Origin: Microcaldota archaeon
GTDB lineage: Archaea; Micrarchaeota; Micrarchaeia; Micrarchaeales; Micrarchaeaceae
Direction of reading: 5' to 3'
NCBI GenBank assembly: GCA_021810685.1
Contig: JAJZII010000012.1
Coordinates: 1-11,353 of the forward strand
DNA: 11,353 nucleotides
How positions within the stretch are numbered: the stretch's first letter is position 1; the number at the start of each line of letters is the position of its first letter. The position numbers and the translations under genes were made by a program. Of this stretch, positions 1 to 4,793 are shown piece by piece. The notes under the pieces were generated by a model, which saw nothing but the letters and a program-made list of their open reading frames with translations, did not search any database and was not told where the DNA came from.

Positions 1-2
1 TA

Positions 3-110
3 GGGCATACGGGAAGTCAGGCTCGCGGAGGAGACATAAGACCCACAGGGGTAGTTTCCAATGAACCGAGAACTAATCCTGCAAACGCAGGGGAAGCCCA
101 CACGCTTTAG
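3..110 (+). CDS. TnpB-like protein, C-terminal tail only (5' end outside the window)
   Basis: An open frame enters from the left edge and ends at TAG (108-110), giving 35 residues. The end reads NAGEAHTL. Archaeal TnpB proteins (RNA-guided nucleases of IS200/IS605 and IS1341-type elements) often have a low-complexity tail ending in a short EA-x-x-L-like peptide, with the codons of that end forming the 5' arm of a strong hairpin. Here GAA GCC CAC ACG CTT TAG supplies the arm at 97-105, and the stop lies in the hairpin loop region. None of the RuvC or zinc-ribbon motifs is inside the window, so the family call rests on the tail, the stop/hairpin arrangement and recall of similar ends. It could be a decayed copy, or a chance open frame. 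Confidence 0.5.
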   Translation, partial: GHTGSQARGGDIRPTGVVSNEPRTNPANAGEAHTL

Positions 111-127
111 CGGTGGGAGGATGTCAC
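93..127 (+). mobile_element. IS200/IS605-type right end / omega-RNA 3' hairpin
   Basis: CCCAC (97-101) pairs with GTGGG (113-117), and CGC (103-105) pairs with GCG (110-112), leaving a bulged A and a TTTA loop. The sequence then continues GAGGATGTCAC, close to the way right ends of TnpB elements finish from memory. In such elements the omega RNA covers the 3' end of tnpB and this hairpin, and the guide begins just after it. No left end or tnpA can be seen, so only the right boundary could be inside the window. The exact outer boundary (about 127) is a guess. Confidence 0.45.
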
Positions 128-1257
128 TGGGTTTCAGCATGCACGGCGTTACGCGTCTGCCACTACACGGCGGCAAGGCACCAAGATGGCTGTTCGGAAG
201 GATGGTCAAGCTGAGCCGTGCCATAAGTGAGGTGATAATCGACGAGTACGGGGCGGACGAGCTGCTTGCGAGGCTCACGGACCCGAACTGGTTCCAGGCC
301 CTGTCATGCGCAATAGGCTACGATTGGCACAGCAGCGGCACCACCACCGTGACGATGGGCGCCATAAAGGAGGCGATGAACGACAGCGGCGATATATTCA
401 TTGCAGGGGGCAAGGGAAAGACGGGATTAAAGACCCCGCAGGAGATCATCCAAGGCGCAGATCTGATGGCGATGTCCTCGCGCGCCGAGCCCTTCGCAGA
501 GTACAGCAGGCTATCCGCGAAGATAGACGGTTCAATGGTGTACGACGACCTTGGGATATACCACCACACCTTCCTGTTCACGAAGAATGGCAAGTGGGGC
601 GTGGTGCAGCAGGGAATGAGCCGGTCAAGCAACACCGCTGTGCGTTTCCAGTGGAACAGCACTCTTCTGAACGAGAAGGACATAACCGACGAGCCGCATG
701 CCTCCGTATCGTCAGAGTTGCGTCGTCTGACCGTGGATCTCACACACCGGGACAATGGCTGGGCGCGGGAAGCGAGCGTGGAGGCCCTCTCCGACTATCC
801 TCGCATAGTGCGCGAATTGGAGTATCCCGCGAGGCATCACATCGACCCTAGGGCGGACATCGGCAAAAAAGGGTTAGAGCTGATAAGGCGAGCAAGCGAC
901 GTTTCTCCAGAAAATTACCGGGAGCTGCTCATGATACGCGGCGTGGGTCGGGCCACCCTGCGGTCCCTCGCGTTCGTGTCAAGCCTCATATACGACAAGG
1001 AACTTGCGCAGCGTGATCCTGTCGCATTCGCGTACAATCTCGGGGGCAAGGACAGGATACCGTTCGGGATAAATTCCGGTACGTACGACTCGGTGATTGC
1101 CGCGATGGATGAAATAATAGATCGCGCAGACATGAGCAAGGAAGAGCGGTATTCCGCACTCAGACACCTGGGCAACCAGCGCCTTCTCGCGCATCAGCGC
1201 GAAGACGAAGAGAAGAACGCTGGGACCGAGAATCGAACTCGGGAAGGCCATTTCTAG
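121..1257 (+). CDS. DUF763 family protein
   Basis: This is a conserved archaeal/bacterial protein of unknown biochemical role (DUF763), 378 residues from ATG 121, near the usual family size. Family hallmarks are LPLHGGKAPRWLF close to the N terminus, WFQALSCAIGYDWHSSG, IAGGKGKTGLKTP, IYHHTFLF, and WGVVQQGM. Near residues 270-285 is a helix-hairpin-helix-like stretch (MIRGVGRATLRSLA), followed by LGGKDRIPFGI. The helix-hairpin-helix suggests nucleic acid contact, which is inference. ATG 121 is preceded by GGTGGGAGG, but that is also the arm of the upstream hairpin. ATG 139 (372 residues, starting MHGVTRLPLHGG) fits family N termini equally well. An ATG at 61 is unlikely because it lies in the TnpB tail. 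The last 13 codons run antisense through the tRNA-Ser gene, so the C-terminal NAGTENRTREGHF is probably not conserved. Confidence 0.88.
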   Translation: MSLGFSMHGVTRLPLHGGKAPRWLFGRMVKLSRAISEVIIDEYGADELLARLTDPNWFQALSCAIGYDWHSSGTTTVTMGAIKEAMNDSGDIFIAGGKGKTGLKTPQEIIQGADLMAMSSRAEPFAEYSRLSAKIDGSMVYDDLGIYHHTFLFTKNGKWGVVQQGMSRSSNTAVRFQWNSTLLNEKDITDEPHASVSSELRRLTVDLTHRDNGWAREASVEALSDYPRIVRELEYPARHHIDPRADIGKKGLELIRRASDVSPENYRELLMIRGVGRATLRSLAFVSSLIYDKELAQRDPVAFAYNLGGKDRIPFGINSGTYDSVIAAMDEIIDRADMSKEERYSALRHLGNQRLLAHQREDEEKNAGTENRTREGHF

Positions 1258-1303
1258 CCAAACAGCTTAGCAGGCTGCCGCCCTACCACTAGGCGATCCC
1301 AGC
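1218..1303 (-). tRNA. tRNA-Ser, anticodon GCU
   Basis: The minus strand folds as a class II tRNA. The acceptor stem is GCTGGGA/TCCCAGC (1297-1303 with 1219-1225) and the discriminator G is at 1218. The D arm contains AGTGGTA. The anticodon stem GCAGC/GCTGT carries loop CTGCTAA with anticodon GCT (1269-1271), reading AGC and AGU serine codons. A 19-base variable region holds a 4-pair stem (GGCT/GGCC with a G-U), as expected for serine. The T arm is CCGAG/CTCGG with loop TTCGATT. There is no intron and no encoded CCA. It lies seven bases after the SRP RNA on the same strand with no TATA box between, so it is probably cut from a joint transcript. Its 3' half overlaps the end of the DUF763 gene in antisense by 40 bases. 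Confidence 0.96.
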
Positions 1304-1310
1304 GCCTTGA

Positions 1311-1606
1311 TGCAGCAGAAGCCGGCATTGCATAATGATCACGCAAGAGTTGACTGCACCTCCACTCAGCCCTGTATCTCCAAAGCATAGCTCTTTGTAC
1401 GCCGGTCACGTTTTTCGTGAAGGGCTCTATACTTAGGGTTGCTCCTTCCGGCCTGGCCCGGTTCATATACAGAACTACCACTGAAGGCAGGGCCTCAACG
1501 CTTAGTTGCAGGCTCTTACATGATTCACTAAACTCTGTCGGCATGCGGCCCACCTGAAGGGGATTTGTGGCGAGGGAAACCCCTAGCTTCCCGCCTTTCT
1601 GCTGCA
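1311..1606 (-). ncRNA. ffs: archaeal SRP RNA (7S RNA)
   Basis: This is the RNA core of the signal recognition particle, which with SRP54 and SRP19 targets membrane and secreted proteins. The universal helix 8 is clear on the minus strand at 1437-1466: GAACCGGGCCAGGCC, tetraloop GGAA (1446-1449), then GGAGCAACC, including the SRP54-binding internal loop with AGCA on one side. The ends form a perfect 10-pair helix 1 (TGCAGCAGAA at 1311-1320 with TTCTGCTGCA at 1597-1606), which sets the limits and gives about 296 bases, normal for archaea. The Alu part lies toward 1606. I did not trace all of helix 5. A hairpin with an A5 loop (1406-1420) lies after helix 8. A TATA box is placed correctly upstream and tRNA-Ser follows after seven bases. 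A 117-residue open frame through here is spurious. Confidence 0.94.
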
Positions 1607-1622
1607 ATATACATTGAGGATT

Positions 1623-1634
1623 GGTATTTAATAA
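1623..1634 (-). promoter_or_regulatory. TATA box for the SRP RNA-tRNA-Ser transcript
   Basis: The minus-strand element TTATTAAATACC is centred about 23-25 bases before the SRP RNA 5' end at 1606, the normal archaeal TATA-to-start distance. It sits only a few bases after the stop codon of the HAD gene on the same strand, so RNA transcription starts right behind that gene. Confidence 0.75.
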
Positions 1635-1640
1635 TCTTGT

Positions 1641-2213
1641 TCAGTCCTTCGCAGCGGCGTCGAGCAGCATGCGAAGAGCGTCATTGACATCGCTGCACCT
1701 CACGACGTTTGGCCCGTTCGTGGCGTCCTCTTCCGGCTCACATATCCTGTACAGCGTCATGTTGTCCTTGACACCCACTGGCCCGTCATCAACGTATATG
1801 TCGTAATTAAGGTCAGACTTATCGGTGCCCACCCTGACTATCACTGTGGGATAGGAATCCAGTCCATGCAGCTTGAGCCACTCGCCAAGTGCGCCAGACG
1901 TCCTGCTCTCTCCGTCGGGACCCGCCCTCTTGCTAACTAGTTCAACATCGTAGTGCGTCGCCACCTCGGCCAAGAGGTCGTTGTCCACCAGGCTGCGTAT
2001 GCTCCTGTAATTGTTCACCCACAGGTCGTGGTACAGTATGGTGGACTCTTTGCCTGGCGACCTGTCCGTGCCCACCGAAGCGTGCAGGTCGGACATGGTG
2101 TACGACGTTCCGAGCATCCTGTTTATTCTTTCAAGTATGCCCTTGCTTACGTCGGCTATCGTGTCATCTACGTCAAGCGCTACTCTCTTCCTGCTGTTTT
2201 GCGAAATCGACAT
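1641..2213 (-). CDS. HAD-superfamily 5'-nucleotidase-like phosphatase
   Basis: A 190-residue protein of the haloacid dehalogenase fold, most like the small 5'(3')-deoxyribonucleotidase (NT5C) type. HAD motif I is LDVDDTIAD, with nucleophile Asp14, Asp16 and Thr18. Motif II is Ser94 in ELVSKRAG, motif III is Lys132 in TDKSD, and motif IV is the YDIYVDDGP segment with Asp142 and Asp143 for magnesium. The helical stretch after motif I (about 22-80) is the cap position that sets the substrate. All catalytic residues are present, so it should be an active phosphatase; the substrate (nucleotide or other phosphate ester) cannot be read from sequence. No signal peptide or membrane segment is seen. 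The start has a TATA element about 20-24 bases upstream and almost no leader, suggesting leaderless translation. Confidence 0.8.
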   Translation of the reverse strand: MSISQNSRKRVALDVDDTIADVSKGILERINRMLGTSYTMSDLHASVGTDRSPGKESTILYHDLWVNNYRSIRSLVDNDLLAEVATHYDVELVSKRAGPDGESRTSGALGEWLKLHGLDSYPTVIVRVGTDKSDLNYDIYVDDGPVGVKDNMTLYRICEPEEDATNGPNVVRCSDVNDALRMLLDAAAKD

Positions 2214-2228
2214 GGTTTACACTATCGC

Positions 2229-2250
2229 ATTATTTATCCTGATTAAAAAC
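2229..2250 (-). promoter_or_regulatory. probable promoter of the HAD gene
   Basis: The minus strand carries GGATAAATAAT (2229-2239) and, just before it, GTTTTTAATC (2241-2250). Either as TATA box puts the transcript start between about 2209 and 2221, at or a few bases before the ATG at 2213. There is no ribosome binding site in the short leader. Which box is used is not clear. Confidence 0.5.
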
Positions 2251-2290
2251 GTAAAAATGAATAAAAAAAGAAAAAGAGAAGTAAAATAAA
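2244..2290 (-). terminator. T-rich terminator after the TRAM gene
   Basis: Just after the TRAM stop (2301-2303), the minus-strand RNA would contain several U runs (complement of A5-A7 runs within 2244-2290). Archaeal RNA polymerase stops at oligo-U without needing a hairpin. The stretch partly overlaps the promoter of the next gene on the same strand. Confidence 0.55.
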
Positions 2291-2300
2291 GAAAGCTTAC

Positions 2301-2654
2301 TTACTCTTCTGATTCAGATTCTGAGGCAGAGTCGTCGGCCTCAGGCATCGACTCGGAGGCAGCCTCGGCCTCAGCCGGGGCAGCATCACCAGTCATTTCG
2401 CCTAGGGCAAACCTAGCTCTTACGTCTGTTATTCTTACCTTGACAGACTGACCCTGCTTAGCATCCTTTACAAAGATGACAAAGCCGTCCTTCTTAGCTA
2501 TTCCGTCTCCTTTGGAAGCCTGAGCCTCTATTGTTACGTCTATCTCATCCCCAACCTTTACAGGCTTTGGAAGGAAATAGTTCGGCTTCATGCCTCCCCT
2601 TCTGTCTCCTCTGTCGCCGTGGTCCGCACGGTCGCTTCTTCCGAAATCTCTCAT
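2301..2654 (-). CDS. small TRAM-domain RNA-binding protein
   Basis: A 117-residue protein in three parts. Residues 1-21 are rich in Arg, Asp and Gly (GDRGDRRGG). Residues about 28-88 are a TRAM domain, a small beta-barrel found in RNA-modifying enzymes and as single-domain archaeal proteins; it shows PVKVGDEIDVTIEAQASKGD, GIAKKDGFVIFV and GQSVKVRITDV. Residues about 93-117 are an acidic tail of Glu, Ser, Asp and Ala. Stand-alone archaeal TRAM proteins bind RNA and have been described as RNA chaperones, some cold-induced. That role is likely here but not shown by sequence. The start ATG 2654 has AGAGGA six bases upstream in a leader of about 25 bases, and a strong TATA box. It is a single-gene unit with its own terminator. 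Confidence 0.88.
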   Translation of the reverse strand: MRDFGRSDRADHGDRGDRRGGMKPNYFLPKPVKVGDEIDVTIEAQASKGDGIAKKDGFVIFVKDAKQGQSVKVRITDVRARFALGEMTGDAAPAEAEAASESMPEADDSASESESEE

Positions 2655-2674
2655 TTTATTTCCTCTGTAGAATT

Positions 2675-2712
2675 AGCGTTTTACGCTTTACTACTTGATG
2701 TATATATGGTTG
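2675..2712 (-). promoter_or_regulatory. TRAM gene promoter with inverted repeat at the start site
   Basis: The TATA box ATATATAC lies within 2698-2712 on the minus strand, predicting a transcript start near 2680. The perfect inverted repeat AGCGT-TTT-ACGCT (2675-2687) sits on that start. A repressor bound there would block initiation; alternatively it is a 5' hairpin of the mRNA. The TATA call is good, the operator reading is tentative. Confidence 0.55.
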
Positions 2713-2839
2713 TATTCCTTTATAAAGATATTGTTTTTGCCCTCGTTATAGCAGGCGCAGGTGCCTCATTCTGCACATCCGCGTGACGAGGCCGCCAGTG
2801 CTGTGCGCGTGTACGCACGTAAAAGGATGCCTCCGCAAC

Positions 2840-2880
2840 TTTTTAAATGCGGGCTGCTGGATAAAGTAATCGGTGGGAGA
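2840..2880 (+). promoter_or_regulatory. promoter and ribosome binding site of the nuclease-fold gene
   Basis: TTTTTAAATG (2840-2849) is a TATA box. About 25 bases on, the mRNA would start near 2870 and carry GGTGGGAGA directly before ATG 2881. This decides the start: in-frame earlier codons at 2761 (GTG) and 2827 (ATG) lie before the TATA box. Confidence 0.6.
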
Positions 2881-3474
2881 ATGGTGGTGCGAAACGCCGA
2901 GAGTAGGGTCCAGCTGCAGCGCGAGCCGCTGCTGTCCATGCCCGTTTTGACAAGGGAGACGAGGGTGAAGAGCAGGTACGAAGAGGTGTTTCGGACGTGT
3001 CTTCTTGAGGCGGACATATCCTCGAGTTATGAGCCGTTCCGGTTCTATCTTCACAAGTATTCAGAAGGCAAGGAGATTACGTACACCCCCGATTTTGTCA
3101 CCGAACTTACCGTTAACGGGAAGACGGTGCTGCTAGAGCCGCATCCTATGCGGTCAATGCCGCGGGGCCAGATCGTGCGAGACCTGTCAAAGTTCCACTC
3201 GTTCATGGAGCTTGCCGGCAAGCAGTACCACCTGGTGCTTGCATCCGATCTTCCTCCGGGAATGCTTAAGCAGTACGTGCATTTCCAGGGCAATCGCTTC
3301 TTCAGCGAGTACTGGCAGATACCGCATCTGCCATTTAGCGGCGATGACCAGGAGCTTTACGGTGCCGTGCGCGGGCATCTGCGCAGCATGCTGCAGAGCC
3401 TTAAGCGTGACGGACAGCACGAGGACGCTACCTTGCGGCAAGCGCTGCTGCTGCACTCTGCGCGAGGCCTATGA
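2881..3474 (+). CDS. restriction-endonuclease-fold (PD-(D/E)xK-like) protein with E-P-H in place of E-x-K
   Basis: A 197-residue protein. Its middle follows the pattern of the TnsA/PD-(D/E)xK nuclease fold. An acidic helix SRYEEVFRTCLLEA (31-44, Glu34/Glu35) precedes a strand SSYEPFRFYL, then YTPDF (Asp71) and VLLEPHP (Glu86, His88). A helix with Lys104 and a strand YHLVLASD (116-123) follow. In active members the third motif is E-x-K, so the catalytic Lys is replaced by His88. It may be inactive, use Lys104, or be specialised. No close family or substrate is recognised. No membrane segment or zinc site is seen. Its last 47 bases overlap the end of nuoN on the opposite strand. Fold call is fairly firm, function is open. 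Confidence 0.6.
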   Translation: MVVRNAESRVQLQREPLLSMPVLTRETRVKSRYEEVFRTCLLEADISSSYEPFRFYLHKYSEGKEITYTPDFVTELTVNGKTVLLEPHPMRSMPRGQIVRDLSKFHSFMELAGKQYHLVLASDLPPGMLKQYVHFQGNRFFSEYWQIPHLPFSGDDQELYGAVRGHLRSMLQSLKRDGQHEDATLRQALLLHSARGL

Positions 3475-4792
3475 GCGGCTGCGGGAACAGCCCAAGTGCA
3501 ATCGTTATGATCACGCAGGCTATCACCGTCACCTCAAGCGGAAGTCTCAATCTCGAATGAACCGCGTTGTCCTTCATCGTGTACGCGGCCATTATCGGCC
3601 TAGCGTAGTAGTAAATGGAGATAACGCTGTTCAGTATGCCGATCAATGCAAGCCACGCGAAGCCTCCGTTTATGGCGCTGACAAACAGGAGAAGTTTGCC
3701 TATGAAGCCGGTAGTGAACGGCAGGCCTGCCATGGACAGAAGAAACAGGGTCATCGCAAACGCCGCCAACCTGTTCTCTTTGTTCAGGCCTATCACGTCA
3801 TCTATCTCGACCCTGTTCCGTGTCTCCAGCCAACTTACTATAGCGAACACGCCTATGAACAGAAAGGCGTGTGCGAATATCTGCACAAGGGCGGCGGCAA
3901 CTCCGCCGTGCTGCGCCATGGCTATTCCTATCACTATGTACCCTGCCTGGGATATCGAGGAGTAAGCGAGCATTCTCTTGAGCTTCCTCTGCATCAGTGC
4001 AGCCACGTTTCCATACAACATGGTTAGCACCGACAGTATGGCAAGGAGCATTGGAAGCGAGCCGAACTTTACGAAGACAAGAAGCAAGACCTGCATCAGC
4101 GCCGCGAATCCCACCTTCTTGTTTATGCCCCCAAGCATGCCGGTAGCAAAGGCCGGCGAGCCCTCGTATATGTCCGGTATAAGCACGTTGAATGGAAAGA
4201 TCGACGCCTCCACGCCTATCGCGGCTATGAACAGGACTGCCGCGAGGAGCAGCACATCGCCCTGAGGTGCGGCTGACAGCGCGAAGCTGTTGGATCCCCC
4301 GTACAGCATCACTATCGCAAGAGCCAGGACTGCTATCGATATGGATGCCATTATGAAGAATTTCACCGATGCCTCGATGCTCTTCCTGGACATAATCACC
4401 ACTAAGATAGAAGCCACGCTCATGAGCTCGAGTCCGAGGAAGATCGATATAACCGACACGGATCCTGCTACAATGTACGCCCCGATCAGCGAGAATGAGG
4501 ACATGACCGCGAAGTCTCCGTACTTCGAGCGCTCAGAGTAAGCCACGGTCCCTACCATCGCAAGGCCAAGCGTGGCTATGAGCATGAAGAACAGCGAGAA
4601 CCTGTCTATCGCCATCACGGACAGTATCGTGTCCGAGTATCCGGTCAGCATCATGTAAAGTATAGTCGCAGAGATGATCGACAGCACACCAACGTCGAAG
4701 TAGAATTGCACTCTGCGGCCCCCGAATATCCTTGCCAGTACGTTTCCCAGCACAAGGATCCCGCAAAGCGCCAAGAATATCAGAGTGAGCAT
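3428..4792 (-). CDS. nuoN: complex I subunit N (antiporter-like proton channel)
   Basis: A 454-residue membrane protein with about 13-14 hydrophobic segments, the innermost antiporter-like subunit of complex I. N-type signatures are GLELMSVASILVV with the channel Glu122, RKSIEASVKFFIMAS, and PFNVLIPDIYEGSPAFATGMLGGINKKVGF with Lys225/226 on the discontinuous TM8. The end of the channel keeps the Lys in TGFIGK (366). The TM7 channel lysine (Lys217 in E. coli, from memory, a few residues before the conserved PF) is Glu195 here. It is not a NuoM: the NuoM WLPDAHTEAP motif is missing. GGTGG six bases before ATG 4792 is a good ribosome binding site, one base after the nuoL stop. It is the last operon gene and overlaps a convergent gene by 47 bases. 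Confidence 0.93.
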   Translation of the reverse strand: MLTLIFLALCGILVLGNVLARIFGGRRVQFYFDVGVLSIISATILYMMLTGYSDTILSVMAIDRFSLFFMLIATLGLAMVGTVAYSERSKYGDFAVMSSFSLIGAYIVAGSVSVISIFLGLELMSVASILVVIMSRKSIEASVKFFIMASISIAVLALAIVMLYGGSNSFALSAAPQGDVLLLAAVLFIAAIGVEASIFPFNVLIPDIYEGSPAFATGMLGGINKKVGFAALMQVLLLVFVKFGSLPMLLAILSVLTMLYGNVAALMQRKLKRMLAYSSISQAGYIVIGIAMAQHGGVAAALVQIFAHAFLFIGVFAIVSWLETRNRVEIDDVIGLNKENRLAAFAMTLFLLSMAGLPFTTGFIGKLLLFVSAINGGFAWLALIGILNSVISIYYYARPIMAAYTMKDNAVHSRLRLPLEVTVIACVIITIALGLFPQPLIGLAQSAAAALAAR

Positions 4793-4793
4793 A

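Noticed and set aside
1254..1607. 117-codon open frame on the minus strand
   Set aside because: It coincides with the SRP RNA and part of tRNA-Ser, whose helices explain the sequence.
2738..2791. Possible small RNA from CCTCGT/ACGAGG pairing before the nuclease gene
   Set aside because: Only six pairs around a loop of about 42 bases, no clear C/D or H/ACA boxes and no promoter specific to it.
3212..4027. 271-codon plus-strand frame across the nuclease gene end and nuoN
   Set aside because: It crosses two well-supported genes in another frame and resembles no family.
3428..4792. Reading the last operon gene as nuoM rather than nuoN
   Set aside because: It has the N-type LELMS, PDIYEGSP and GINKKVGF motifs and lacks the M-type WLPDAHTEAP.
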